Assembly: GCA_023417655.1 (NCBI GenBank)
Contig: JAEZFD010000006.1
Location: 54,279 to 118,278 of the forward strand
Reading direction: 5' to 3'
DNA from: Planctomycetota bacterium
Lineage (GTDB): Bacteria; Planctomycetota; Planctomycetia; Planctomycetales; Planctomycetaceae
Length of the DNA stretch: 64,000 nucleotides
The position numbers were made by a program, and so were the translations under genes. The notes beneath the pieces were generated by a model, which was not told the DNA's origin, made no database searches, and worked only from the letters and a program-made list of their open reading frames with translations. Within the stretch, counting starts at the first letter, position 1. Each line of letters begins with the position of its first letter. Shown here piece after piece: positions 9,360 through 18,357 of the stretch.

Positions 9360-9920
9360 ATGGCGGTCACTAATTTAAAGCGAAAATGGCTTTCGCTGCT
9401 GGCACTCGCACCGATGCTCGGTTGCGCGACGTTTCAGGATGTCCATTACGAACATTCCCAGAAGCTCCGAACCGAATGCGCATACTGGAAGTATCGCTGG
9501 TCGACGGGCGAGTCGGTGGGCTCCGACTATGGTAAAGGCTGGAAAGCCGGATATCTGGATGTTCTGACGGGCGGCGACGGGCAGCCACCGCTTGTCGCTC
9601 CGAAGTGCTATTGGGCCCCTTCTCAGATCACAAAGCACTGCGACGAGAAACGCCAGGAATGGTATCTCGGTTTCCAGGACGGGGCGATGATGGCTTCGCT
9701 GGAACCAGATACGCATTACATCAAAACCTGGACGCCTCCCGCGACGGTCCAGCCGGGCTATTACGAAGTGCAAAGCGAACCGCCACAGGTTCCTGCCAGC
9801 GACCCGAGCGAGCCATTGCCACTGCCAGAGAAGAACTGGGAGGCAACGCCGGAAAATGACTCGCTCACGCCAAGGCCGGCATTACCGCCGGCTCCTGCGA
9901 ATCCAGAAACAGTGAACTGA
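9360..9920 (+). CDS. Putative lipoprotein, function unknown
   Basis: 186 residues with a lipoprotein signal: a basic start, hydrophobic LSLLALAPML and the lipobox-like LGC near residue 21, so the mature protein would begin at that cysteine and be lipid-anchored. The body has aromatic/glycine-rich blocks (YGKGWKAGYLDVLTGGDG, WYLGFQDGAMMA) and a proline-rich C-terminal tail suited to crossing the cell-wall space. A GAGGAG ribosome site lies just upstream of the ATG. It precedes the polysaccharide export gene by 160 bases on the same strand, so a shared role in envelope export is plausible. I know no named family for it. Confidence 0.65.
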   Translation: MAVTNLKRKWLSLLALAPMLGCATFQDVHYEHSQKLRTECAYWKYRWSTGESVGSDYGKGWKAGYLDVLTGGDGQPPLVAPKCYWAPSQITKHCDEKRQEWYLGFQDGAMMASLEPDTHYIKTWTPPATVQPGYYEVQSEPPQVPASDPSEPLPLPEKNWEATPENDSLTPRPALPPAPANPETVN

Positions 9921-10080
9921 CGCATAGTGCGCTCGGGGTTCCGTTGGCAGCTTCGATTCTTTCTGTCCGGGATCCTTTCAAACTGAGTTTGGTGTAACAC
10001 GAGGTTACTCCTCCAGACATCCGCGACCGCCCTTTTAAACATATCGTCTCCCGGGCCGTGTCCAGGGAAAGGACGCCATC

Positions 10081-11406
10081 ATGTTGGATCGAATCCTTGA
10101 CCGTCGCCAGCATCTGTTGCTGCTACTGGCATTGGTCGCTTGCGGGACAATCTCCGCAAGCGGATGCAATCACCATTCAATCAAGTGTGCGAAGAATGCG
10201 ATCCCGGCCAGCCGGCTCGATCGGAGCCTGCTGGGCGAAAGAAAGGGCGGCAAGGTCCCCATCCTGTTCGCCGCTCTCGGGCAGGAACAGCCCTCCGCTT
10301 ATCGCGTGGGCGCAGGCGACACTCTTGCCGTCTTCGTCTACGGGGTGCTTCCACCGAGTGTGGATGAAACTCCCGTTCTTTCGCAGTACCAGACGTTGAA
10401 CCAGCGTTACTATCCACCTGGTGGTAGCATCGTTCATCCCTCAACCGGGTTGCCGATGACCATCGGCGACAACGGGACACTGGAACTCCCTCTCGTAGGA
10501 CAAGTGCCTGTCGCCGGTCTCACCATTCAGGAAGTTTCGGACAAAATCCGCAAAACCTATCTCGATTCGTCAGTCGTCGCTGCCGGTCGTGAACGAGTCT
10601 CTGTGGCTCTGATTACTCAGAAAGTGCATCGCGTCATCGTCCTGCGTCAGGACTCACCGGCTCCAAATGCCACTGTGGTGAATCCGCAGACCGTTGATGT
10701 GATTCACCGTGGTTCAGGGGAAGTAATCGATCTTCCTCGCAACGAGAATGACGTTCTGCATGCTCTGACTGCCACTGGCGGTCTCCCAGGCACAGATGCT
10801 GCCCGCGAAATCTGGGTGCTCCGAAACTGTGCCATCGAAGGCTCAGGAAACATCGCGCCATCGAGCATTGATTCGATGGTCCAGCGTTACCAGCATGGCG
10901 AGCAATGCGGCCCAAGCGTGGTGCGAATTCCGCTCTTCGTTTATCCCGGCGAAGCATTGCCCTTCAGTCCTAAGGACGTTGTCCTTAACGCTGGCGACGT
11001 GGTCTACATTCCGCGACGTCACGAATACTTCTACACCGGCGGTCTCCTGAAGGGTGCGAAAATTCCGCTGCCAGCTGACGAAGACCTCGATGTGGTCCAG
11101 GCCATCGCCCTCGCGACAAATGCCGCAGGCGGTCCACTCGGAGACTCCGGGGCGAACTCTCTCAGTGGTGGCCGTCCTGGCTACATCCTGGCTCCGACAC
11201 GCGTCATTGTTGTTCGTAAACTCCCGGACGGGACGCAGCTTCCAATTCGTGTCGACCTGGATCGAGCCGTCGAGGATGAGAGAGAACGCATTCTTATCCA
11301 GCCGGACGATCTGGTCATGCTCTACCATAAGCCGTCCCATGGAGCCCTCAACTCGGTGATCAACTTCTTCGACTTCGGATTCGCTTTCCCGATCATCGCG
11401 GAATAA
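10081..11406 (+). CDS. Polysaccharide biosynthesis/export (Wza-like) lipoprotein with SLBB domain
   Basis: 441 residues. The start has a lipoprotein signal, with a hydrophobic LLLLLALVA core and a cysteine at SGC near residue 29. The poly-export domain begins at YRVGAGDTLAVFVYG (about residue 75), the diagnostic block for Wza/Wzx-associated outer-membrane export proteins, and continues through the NGTLELPLVGQVPVAGLT section. A SLBB-type section follows, with LHALTATGGLPGTDA. Family members form oligomeric export channels for capsular or extracellular polysaccharide. No glycosyltransferase or Wzc-like kinase lies nearby, so the polysaccharide it would export is unknown. A strong hairpin follows at 11439-11475. 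Confidence 0.88.
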   Translation: MLDRILDRRQHLLLLLALVACGTISASGCNHHSIKCAKNAIPASRLDRSLLGERKGGKVPILFAALGQEQPSAYRVGAGDTLAVFVYGVLPPSVDETPVLSQYQTLNQRYYPPGGSIVHPSTGLPMTIGDNGTLELPLVGQVPVAGLTIQEVSDKIRKTYLDSSVVAAGRERVSVALITQKVHRVIVLRQDSPAPNATVVNPQTVDVIHRGSGEVIDLPRNENDVLHALTATGGLPGTDAAREIWVLRNCAIEGSGNIAPSSIDSMVQRYQHGEQCGPSVVRIPLFVYPGEALPFSPKDVVLNAGDVVYIPRRHEYFYTGGLLKGAKIPLPADEDLDVVQAIALATNAAGGPLGDSGANSLSGGRPGYILAPTRVIVVRKLPDGTQLPIRVDLDRAVEDERERILIQPDDLVMLYHKPSHGALNSVINFFDFGFAFPIIAE

Positions 11407-11791
11407 TCGTCAACGCAGCCATTTTGCAGTTCTCAGCAGCAGGGCGTGATCGTTCCCAGAACGACCACGCCCTGCCTGCTTTCATCATGACCAGTATGAC
11501 TTCTGAGGCCTCGGCTTCTGCCGACAACCCCATAAGATGGGCGAGGAACCTGAAAAGTCACTTCCCTTTGTCTTGAAAACCCAACTGCGAACGACTATCG
11601 TGCGGGACTTTCCGTGGTCCCCCTGAACGCATTCACTGTTCGACTCGTGTTGACCCTTGTAGGCATCGAGACGGAAGTTCCGGACCCGGAAGAATTTAGA
11701 CAACTTTAACCATCACGTGTCGTGATTGTCTCCGCAGTGCAGGACCTGCCTGTTGGATCCCGCGGTTGGCGACACAAAGAAGTACGGATTC
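11407..11791. other. Intergenic region between export gene and rplY
   Basis: Apart from the terminator at 11439-11475 I see no gene. A TTGACC at about 11650 could be a -35 element for rplY, but no good -10 sits at the right distance. Confidence 0.3.
11439..11475 (+). terminator. Hairpin terminator after the export gene
   Basis: A 16-base arm GCAGGGCGTGATCGTT pairs with AACGACCACGCCCTGC across a CCCAG-type loop with one mismatch. It is followed by a short T-rich stretch (CTGCTTTC). It lies 33 bases after the stop codon of the Wza-like gene. Confidence 0.75.
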
Positions 11792-12421
11792 ATGTCGAAC
11801 ATTGTCAAAGTTTCCGGCAAGTCGCGAGCCAACGTCGGATCTGCACATTCTCGCCGGATTCGGACGCAAGGTCTTGTTCCGTGTAATGTTTACGGACACA
11901 AGCAGGACTCCGCAAACATCGTCATTGATAGTGACACTGTTACCGGACTCGTCAAGAGCGGTGCTCGAGTCGTCGATCTCGAAGTGGACGGAAATACCGA
12001 AAAGGCACTGGTGAAAAGTGTTCAGTGGGACACTTTCTCCTCACACGTGCTCCATGTCGACTTCCTGCGAGTGGATGTTAACGAGCGAGTTCGCATTGAT
12101 GTTCCGCTCCAGCTGAAAGGAACTGCCCCGGGCGTCGTTGCAGGGGGAGTCCTCGAAATCACTCACCACACTGTCACAATCGAGTGCCTGGCCGTCGAAG
12201 TTCCAGACTTCATTCAGGTGCGAATTGCCAGCCTGAACATCGGAGAGTCAATCCACGTCTCCGACCTTCAGGAAGTTCCACCGGGCGTGACGATTGTCAC
12301 ATCGCCAGAGACAGTTCTGGTGCACATCGTCGAACCAAAGGCACAGGCCGAAGCACCTGCAGCAGCCCCAGCCGAAGCTGTCGCAGCCGCTCCTGCAGCC
12401 AAAGAAGCTCCAAAGAAGTAG
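11792..12421 (+). CDS. rplY: 50S ribosomal protein L25 / general stress protein Ctc
   Basis: 209 residues from the ATG at 11792; the open frame extends upstream but the conserved family start VSGKSRANVGSAHSRRIRTQGLVP fits only this start. It binds 5S rRNA in the large ribosomal subunit. The N-terminal L25 domain (about 1-90) is followed by the TL5/Ctc C-terminal domain (about 95-185, with HVLHVDFLRVD and VEVPDFIQVRIASLNIGESIHVSDL). The chain ends in an Ala/Pro/Glu-rich tail that is common in the long form. It precedes pth by 130 bases, the classic rplY-pth pairing seen widely in bacteria. Confidence 0.95.
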   Translation: MSNIVKVSGKSRANVGSAHSRRIRTQGLVPCNVYGHKQDSANIVIDSDTVTGLVKSGARVVDLEVDGNTEKALVKSVQWDTFSSHVLHVDFLRVDVNERVRIDVPLQLKGTAPGVVAGGVLEITHHTVTIECLAVEVPDFIQVRIASLNIGESIHVSDLQEVPPGVTIVTSPETVLVHIVEPKAQAEAPAAAPAEAVAAAPAAKEAPKK

Positions 12422-12551
12422 TAATAAGAAGTCTCGGTCGTCCTGCAATGAGCACTTCGTTACTCTGTGTGAAACGTTGTGCCCCTAATCGGACGCAGAG
12501 ATCTCCGAAAGTGGAAGAATTGCGGTCGCAACTTTTAATCAGAGGGCGACT

Positions 12552-13121
12552 GTGAAGATCGTGGCAGGATTCGGTAACCCGGGAAAGAAATACGCCGGCA
12601 CCCGACACAATATTGGTTTCGAAATCGTTCGAGAGTTGGGGAAGCGATTTTCCTGCGACAGCTGGAAATCACGTTTCGAATCAGAGTCAGCTGAGTTTCA
12701 GCTGGACACTGAAAGGGTTCTCCTCCTCGCTCCTCAGACGTATATGAACTTGAGTGGCCGAGCCGTTCGCAGTGCGGTGGACTTTTACAAGGTTCCCCTC
12801 ACAAATGTTCTGGTCATTTGTGACGACCTGAACCTGCCTCCCGGTCGACTTCGACTGAAAGCGGCAGGGACTGCAGGAGGCCAAAAGGGGCTCCAGAACA
12901 CGATCGATCAACTGGGAACAACTGACTTTCCTCGCCTTCGGGTGGGAATCGGACGCCCAGATGAAGGATCTGATGTGGTAAATTACGTCTTGCAGACGTT
13001 TGCCAAATCAGAGCGGAACCTGATCGACGAGACGATTTATCGGGCGTGTGATGCGACCGAAGTCTGGATCCGACATGGCCTCGAAACGGCCATGAATGAA
13101 TACAATCGGGCCGAGAAATAA
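12552..13121 (+). CDS. pth: Peptidyl-tRNA hydrolase
   Basis: Releases tRNA from peptidyl-tRNA that drops off ribosomes. 189 residues from a GTG start at 12552, which gives the conserved beginning MKIVAGFGNPGKKY. Key residues are present: Asn9 and catalytic His19 in the GNPG..Y..TRHN block, the APQTYMNLSG segment, and the catalytic aspartate in ICDDLNLPPG (about residue 91). GGQKGLQN follows as expected. It follows rplY and precedes rpsF on the same strand, forming a translation-related block. Confidence 0.96.
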   Translation: MKIVAGFGNPGKKYAGTRHNIGFEIVRELGKRFSCDSWKSRFESESAEFQLDTERVLLLAPQTYMNLSGRAVRSAVDFYKVPLTNVLVICDDLNLPPGRLRLKAAGTAGGQKGLQNTIDQLGTTDFPRLRVGIGRPDEGSDVVNYVLQTFAKSERNLIDETIYRACDATEVWIRHGLETAMNEYNRAEK

Positions 13122-13252
13122 TCGGCCCAAGCGAGATGACGCCAGATGATGAGCGTCCATTTCAGTGGTGAGAGGCCCGAGGCGATGAATTGCCTGGGAA
13201 TAACCACGCCGACGAATTTACAGATTTCAGTGCGAAATATTTTGCGAAGGGG

Positions 13253-13627
13253 ATGAACTTGGCTGAGCGATTGTACGAGTGCATGTTTCTGCTGGACAGC
13301 GGTCGCTACGCACAAGATCCGCAGGGAACCGAAGACGCCATCCGCGAGATCCTGAACCGCTGCGAAGCCAACTTGGTGGCGATCGCTCCGTGGCAGGAAG
13401 GCAAACTGGCCTACGATATCGACGGCCACCGCAAGGGTCTTCACCTGTTGACCTATTTCAAAATGGATGGCTCACAGGTCGAGACACTGACTCGTATCTG
13501 CAAGCTGAGCGATCTGGTGATTCGGCACCTGATCATTGAGCACGAAGCACAACTCTTCGAACTCATGACCAGCCAACTTGCCGACGGAAGTGCACATCGC
13601 GAAGAAGAGCCTGCGGCAGCTGAATAG
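13253..13627 (+). CDS. rpsF: 30S ribosomal protein S6
   Basis: 124 residues from the ATG at 13253, giving MNLAERLYECMFLLD, the usual S6 opening; the open frame reaches back to 13190 without a good start. The APWQEGKLAYDIDGHRKGLHLLTYF core matches the S6 family, whose members bind S18 and 16S rRNA in the small-subunit platform. A short acidic/alanine tail follows. It is the first gene of the rpsF-ssb-rplI-dnaB order, from which rpsR is missing. Confidence 0.94.
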   Translation: MNLAERLYECMFLLDSGRYAQDPQGTEDAIREILNRCEANLVAIAPWQEGKLAYDIDGHRKGLHLLTYFKMDGSQVETLTRICKLSDLVIRHLIIEHEAQLFELMTSQLADGSAHREEEPAAAE

Positions 13628-13929
13628 TTCCGCCCGGCCTTGACGGTTGTTGCAACCCTCCAGTGAAGCCGCCATCTCTGTCCAAACCCTTGGGGATGGC
13701 GCTGCAGATTGAGAAGAGTTCGTTACAAACTTGTGCGAACTCCCATGGGCTGACTGGAAACTCGGACCGGGCCATTTCAAGAATTGTCCGGTTTGATCCT
13801 GGGTGGCGAAGCGGCTATCATTGCCGAATGGCTTGAATTACTGTTCCAGAGTGCGGCAGACGCTGACAAAGCATGGGCTGGCAGCAACTCTGGAATCGAC
13901 GGAATTGTTCGTAGCAGGGAGTGAGTGAC
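13628..13929. other. Gap between rpsF and ssb
   Basis: About 300 bases with no gene that I can support. The usual neighbour rpsR is not here. I see no clear terminator or promoter. Confidence 0.4.
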
Positions 13930-14403
13930 ATGGCGAGTTTCAACAAGGTGATTCTCGTTGGGAATCTCACACGCGATCCTGAAGTGAAGTATACGACGGG
14001 GGGAACCGCCGTCGCTGAGATCGGGCTGGCTGTCAATCGCACCTGGTTCGATCAGAAATCAAATGAGCGCAAAGAGGAAACGACTTTTGTCGACGTCACC
14101 CTTTGGGGGCGCCAGGCAGAAGTTGCTGGCGAGTATCTGTCGAAGGGGCGACCGGTTCTGATTGAAGGCCGGCTGCAGCTGGATACCTGGGACGATCGCG
14201 AGTCTGGAAAGAAGCGATCGAAGCTTCGGGTCGTCGGCGAAGCAATGCAGATGCTCGGCGGAAAAGGTGATGGAGGCGGACCTGCGCCAGGGGGTTCACG
14301 TCCTTCGCGGCGACAGGATAGCTCCTCACAGGACGTTGGCGATTACGATTCCTCCCCACGCAGTTCTGGCGGAGGATTTGGCGACGAAGACGTCCCGTTT
14401 TAG
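13930..14403 (+). CDS. ssb: Single-stranded DNA-binding protein
   Basis: 157 residues from the ATG at 13930, giving MASFNKVILVGNLTRDPEV. The OB-fold covers about residues 1-110, with family blocks NRTWFDQKSNERKEETTFVDV and LWGRQAEVAGEYLSKGRPVLIEG. A glycine/serine/arginine-rich linker follows, and the chain ends in the acidic tip DEDVPF, the docking peptide used by partner proteins. It coats single-stranded DNA during replication, repair and recombination. The arrangement next to rpsF, rplI and dnaB is a common replication/translation cluster. Confidence 0.96.
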   Translation: MASFNKVILVGNLTRDPEVKYTTGGTAVAEIGLAVNRTWFDQKSNERKEETTFVDVTLWGRQAEVAGEYLSKGRPVLIEGRLQLDTWDDRESGKKRSKLRVVGEAMQMLGGKGDGGGPAPGGSRPSRRQDSSSQDVGDYDSSPRSSGGGFGDEDVPF

Positions 14404-14503
14404 TCGCAGCGACCAGAGAAATCTGGTCCGACTTCAGAGCAGACATTGCAGCAGAGTTCAACGCGGTCAGTCAGAATCACACCTGAGAAGAGTTGAGATT
14501 GAG

Positions 14504-15016
14504 ATGGTTGTTAAACGTAAGCACGGACAGCGGATTCGCTCTAAAGATCGCAAGGGCGGCGTCGAGCTGCTTCTTGCTGAAAACGTCTCGAACCTGGGAG
14601 CACAGGGCGAAATCGTCCGCGTGAAGCCCGGTTACGCCCGGAACTATCTGGTTCCAATGGGTCTGGCGACAGTTGCGACCGAAGCGAACAAGCAGATGGT
14701 TGAGCGTCACCGGAAGCGCCAGGATGAAATGGCTCTCGCTCGCCGCAAGGAACTCCAGCAGATGGCCGAGAAGCTCCGCTCATACAGCGTGACTCTCGAA
14801 GCCAACGCCACCGATGACGGTCACCTGTACGGCTCGATCGGCCCAGCTGATATCAGCAAGGCTCTGAAGAAGGCCAACTACCCAGTCGAGCCTGGCCACA
14901 TCAAGACCGAAGGGGCCATCAAGAGCCTCGGGATGTACACGATCAATGTCGAGCTTGATGCCGGCGTTACGACTGACATCAAGGTGTGGGTCGTCCCCGC
15001 CGCTGCAATTAAGTAA
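14504..15016 (+). CDS. rplI: 50S ribosomal protein L9
   Basis: 170 residues from the ATG at 14504. The N-terminal rRNA-binding domain is recognisable from VELLLAENVSNLGAQGEIV and VKPGYARNYLVPMGLA, followed by the long central helix (about 60-100) and the C-terminal domain ending IKVWVVPAA. It carries about 19 extra basic residues (MVVKRKHGQRIRSKDRKGG) ahead of the point where most L9 proteins start. The start could be debated, but the extension is in frame after a plausible GAGATTGAG ribosome site. It is followed by a strong terminator. Confidence 0.94.
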   Translation: MVVKRKHGQRIRSKDRKGGVELLLAENVSNLGAQGEIVRVKPGYARNYLVPMGLATVATEANKQMVERHRKRQDEMALARRKELQQMAEKLRSYSVTLEANATDDGHLYGSIGPADISKALKKANYPVEPGHIKTEGAIKSLGMYTINVELDAGVTTDIKVWVVPAAAIK

Positions 15017-15121
15017 TTCCTCGGGATGCTGCCTCAGGTTCTGATGGGGAATCCCTGACAGTCCGTGAGCTGGCTCACAGATCAGGTCGTAGTCAACTGA
15101 CTGCTGGCCGTTAGAGTTATC

Positions 15122-15167
15122 AAAAAGGCCGGGCTGCGTTTCATGAAGCAGCCCGGCCTTTTTATTT
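15122..15167 (+). terminator. Rho-independent terminator after rplI
   Basis: A perfect 11-base stem, GGCCGGGCTGC (15127-15137) with GCAGCCCGGCC (15148-15158), is flanked by AAAAA before and TTTTTATTTT after. It lies 110 bases after the rplI stop. The A/T flanks make it potentially bidirectional. Confidence 0.93.
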
Positions 15168-15281
15168 TGCAGTGTGTGCTCGGCTGTCGGTCGTGATAGA
15201 ATCTCCGTTGATCTGCAAAGTGGCCCCGCTGGCCACCGTGTTCTCCGACATTCGCTTGTTCAATTGCTTTGACTGTCTGTC

Positions 15282-16637
15282 ATGCCGACTCCCTCCAAGA
15301 CTGACACTCCGATGAAGACACCTCCACAGGATCTCCTGGCGGAGCAGAGTGTGCTCGGAGCGATGTTGTTGTCGAGCGAGGCCTATGACGAGGCTGTCCA
15401 GAAGCTCCAGGCAGTCTGCTTCTATAGCGAAGTGCATCAGCGGCTCTTTCAGTGTATCAACGATATGTATCAGCGCGGTGTCCGCGCGATCGACGTCGTG
15501 ACGCTCTCGCATGAACTGAAGAAGCGGAACGAATACGATGAGATTGGTGGGGCGAATTATCTCAACGAGGTGATGGCCTCCGTCCCTCACGCCGCTCATG
15601 CCGGATATTACGCGAAGATCGTCCGTGAGAAGTATCTTCTCCGCTGTCTGGTCCAGGCCTGTGAAGTCAGCCTTCGAGAGACTTATCAGCAGGACGAGGA
15701 CATTGAAGACTTGCTTTCACGGACCGAGAAGCGAATTTTCGGAATTCTGGAACAGCTGGAGAATGTTGACTCCATTGCGATCGATGACATTCTGGCTCAG
15801 ACCTTCCAGAAGATCTTCGAACGGATGGACCGGGAAGATACTGTCAGCGGCGTCGGCAGCGGACTGCATGGGCTCGACGAGAAAACGTCAGGCTTCCAAC
15901 CCACTGAGTTGATTGTGCTCGCGGCTCGACCTGCGATGGGAAAGACCGCACTGGTCTGTAATATCGCGATGGCTGTTGCCAAGGCTCAGAAGGGCGTTTT
16001 GCTGTTCAGCCTGGAACAGTCGAAGCACGAACTTGCAGAGCGTCTTCTCTGCATCCATGCGAAGGTCAGCGGTCACAAACTCCGCAAAGGGGAACTGGAC
16101 GAGTTCGAACAGAACACCCTGATGGAGGCCGCGAATGACTTACGGGGCTGGCACATCTTCATCGATGATTCGCCGGGTCGAACGATGTCGCAGATCTCGG
16201 CGATCGCGCGACGTCTGAAACGCCGTGGTCAGCTCGATATCGTGATCATCGACTACTTGCAGCTGATTGAGTCTGAAGACCCGAAGATGCCGCGTGAACA
16301 GCAGATCTCATCGATCACCCGTCGATTGAAGTTCCTCGCAAAAGAACTTCACATCCCGGTGATCGCACTGGCGCAGTTGAATCGGGGACTCGAACAGCGG
16401 GAAGACAAACGCCCCAAGCTTTCCGACTTGCGAGAGTCAGGGGCAATTGAGCAGGACGCTGACATCGTGATGTTTTTGCATCGTCCGGAAGCTTACGATC
16501 CTGAAGATCGTCCCGGGGAAGCTGACCTGATTGTTGCCAAGAACCGCCACGGTCCGATCGGAACCGTCGAGCTGGTCTGGCTCCGTGACATGCTTAAATT
16601 CGGCGACAAGAGCCCCATTACCGTCGACCTGCATTAG
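15282..16637 (+). CDS. dnaB: Replicative DNA helicase
   Basis: 451 residues, the usual DnaB length. The N-terminal helical domain begins PPQDLLAEQSVLGAML. The RecA-like motor domain has Walker A in RPAMGKTAL (about residues 215-223), Walker B in IVIIDYLQLI (about 320-329), and the arginine/RQISSITR- and LRESGAIEQDADIV-type motifs. It unwinds DNA at the replication fork as a hexamer. ATGs at 15282 and 15312 are both possible starts; I kept the first. A terminator separates it from rplI upstream, so it is probably its own unit. Confidence 0.96.
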   Translation: MPTPSKTDTPMKTPPQDLLAEQSVLGAMLLSSEAYDEAVQKLQAVCFYSEVHQRLFQCINDMYQRGVRAIDVVTLSHELKKRNEYDEIGGANYLNEVMASVPHAAHAGYYAKIVREKYLLRCLVQACEVSLRETYQQDEDIEDLLSRTEKRIFGILEQLENVDSIAIDDILAQTFQKIFERMDREDTVSGVGSGLHGLDEKTSGFQPTELIVLAARPAMGKTALVCNIAMAVAKAQKGVLLFSLEQSKHELAERLLCIHAKVSGHKLRKGELDEFEQNTLMEAANDLRGWHIFIDDSPGRTMSQISAIARRLKRRGQLDIVIIDYLQLIESEDPKMPREQQISSITRRLKFLAKELHIPVIALAQLNRGLEQREDKRPKLSDLRESGAIEQDADIVMFLHRPEAYDPEDRPGEADLIVAKNRHGPIGTVELVWLRDMLKFGDKSPITVDLH

Positions 16638-16886
16638 AGCAGTTTGCTCTCCCGTCTCCCCGCAGCTCGCATTTCGATTGATGAAAGACTCAAGTCCGCG
16701 TGGCAAGAACGGGCAGATCAAAAAGCAAAACGGTCTAAGAGCGGTCGGCCCTCCGTGCGCCCTTAGAATTGCGGCATCGGGGCAGGGGAAAGACTGTGCG
16801 CCCGAGGCCAAAGAGAGGCAGAGAAAGTGTCCTCTGCTTGTGCGTCGATGGCGGCCAGCTCAACCAGTATGTCGCAGTTTGGGCGA

Positions 16887-17894
16887 CTACTTCCCGCGCG
16901 GAGGGGGCGGAAGTTCGAAGAACCGCTGATCGGTCTGCTGAGGTTGACTGCTCGAGCGTGATGTTGGAGCGAAGACAGGTGGGGGAGGCAGCAGTTCCAC
17001 TTCACCACGACGCGTTCCGGCCGGCAGGTTCGCTGACTCGCTTCCGTTCGGTGAAGAAGTTGCGTCCCGTTTTCCCGGCGAATTCTCAACGGGAATCGAT
17101 CCCGTCGTCTCAGCTGCAGGAGTTTTAACCATCTCTCCCGTCGATGTCGGGGACTGGGTCAACTTGCCCACTGCGAGCCGGAGAATCTCAGCGGCTTCCA
17201 GTTTGCGACGATTCTGAGCGAGCGTGACGGTTGCCAGCGAGGTCTTCATCTCGTGAGTCGCGTACTCCTCTAACGACCCGGCTTTGAAGCCGACGTAATA
17301 CGGAGATTGATTCACATCGGCCGGCAAAACTGCAGGACCGCTGCTGTTCTGCCAATGTTCATTCAGCATAACCAACGGAGTCTCACCAGTCCCGGTTTTG
17401 ATGTGCAGAACCCGGACCGGCTGAAACTCGCGGAGAATTCGCAGCAGGTACTTCGTCTCGGCCTCGCTGGCAGGATAGGGTCCTGTCAGCCGATTGGGAG
17501 CCGAAGTGAAATTCCGTGAGGGGAAGTTTCGATTCAGTTCCACCCCATGAGCGTTGGTGTGAACATGCTCAGCGAAGCCATCCGGATTCGGCGTCCGCAG
17601 CAGAAGCAAGGTGATCGGCTGAGGCGGGGGAAACTGTCGCGAGAGCTGACAGATCGAGTCCATCAAGGCGACGCTGTCGGGATCATTCCCGGCGATACTC
17701 CCCATGATCAGCACATACTGAGGACCTTTTCCAAAGCGTGCGACTTCAATTGGACGCCCGCCTGAACTTCGCTCTCCACCGATCCAGACCGACGCGTTCG
17801 CAGGCGAAGCGGGAGCCTGTGCCAGCGCAGCAGGCGACCTCAGGCTTACCAGCCCGATCATCAGCAACAGGCAGATGCCGTATCGTAAAAGCAT
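16887..17894 (-). CDS. Exported M14-like (zinc carboxypeptidase/MpaA-type) protein lacking the HxxE zinc motif
   Basis: 335 residues with a Sec signal peptide (LLLMIGLVSLRSPAALAQ, cleavage near residue 26). The fold signature of M14 peptidases is visible: MGSIAGNDPDSV (about 64-75) sits where the family has GSIHGNE, and RTPNPDGFAEHVHTNAHGVELNRNFP (about 106-132) keeps the substrate-binding NPDG and LNRNFP blocks. The two zinc ligands of HxxE are replaced: Ala68 and Asp71 (bases 17691-17693 and 17682-17684). A possible third ligand histidine (VLHIKTG) remains. The C-terminal about 100 residues are proline/serine-rich and low complexity. It may bind peptides or cell-wall fragments rather than cut them, or use a different metal site. 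Confidence 0.75.
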   Translation of the reverse strand: MLLRYGICLLLMIGLVSLRSPAALAQAPASPANASVWIGGERSSGGRPIEVARFGKGPQYVLIMGSIAGNDPDSVALMDSICQLSRQFPPPQPITLLLLRTPNPDGFAEHVHTNAHGVELNRNFPSRNFTSAPNRLTGPYPASEAETKYLLRILREFQPVRVLHIKTGTGETPLVMLNEHWQNSSGPAVLPADVNQSPYYVGFKAGSLEEYATHEMKTSLATVTLAQNRRKLEAAEILRLAVGKLTQSPTSTGEMVKTPAAETTGSIPVENSPGKRDATSSPNGSESANLPAGTRRGEVELLPPPPVFAPTSRSSSQPQQTDQRFFELPPPPRGK

Positions 17895-18357
17895 CGCTGA
17901 TATCAGTGCAGTTCGGAGTGAGGTTCAAGTTGGTTCATCGCTTGGAATCGTCGATGACCACCAGACGCAAGGATCGATCAATGACCGATCTCAGTATCCC
18001 TGCAATGCAGCATACCTGATCGACGTGAAGGGCGGTCAATGCCGAATCGGAGTTCCCGACTCCCTGGCACTTCCACCAGTTCCAACGACGGTGCCTGCGA
18101 AGAGGTCCGCCGATATCGACTATCTTCGGTGAAGAATCGAGCATGTCATCAGTGGATGCCCCCGTCTCGTCAAAAACTCTGGCAAATCCCGCCGGATAAT
18201 TCGGTTCTGCAAATCCCAACGCGGCCGCGAATTTTCACCCTCGCAGGCCGTCGGACCTACTTCAAACGAAAAAGCTCCCGATCCGGCACTGTCAAATCGA
18301 GCTTCGCTCGAAATGCGGCCATGACGGGAGCTTCAACGAGAAACTGTTATTTTCTCT
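17895..18357. other. Intergenic region between two minus-strand genes
   Basis: About 460 bases. It includes the terminator at 18269-18333 for the gene on its right and presumably the promoter of the M14-like gene on its left. I see no gene and no clear promoter boxes. Confidence 0.4.
18269..18333 (-). terminator. Terminator-like structure after the 18358-19044 gene
   Basis: On the minus strand AAGCTCCCG pairs with CGGGAGCTT, which runs into TTTTCG. A second small hairpin (TCGAGCGAAGCTCGA) is nested between the arms. It sits 25 bases after the stop codon. Confidence 0.65.

Noticed and set aside
11650..11690. TTGACC as a promoter of rplY
   Set aside because: No -10-like box at 16-18 bases, so I did not call a promoter.
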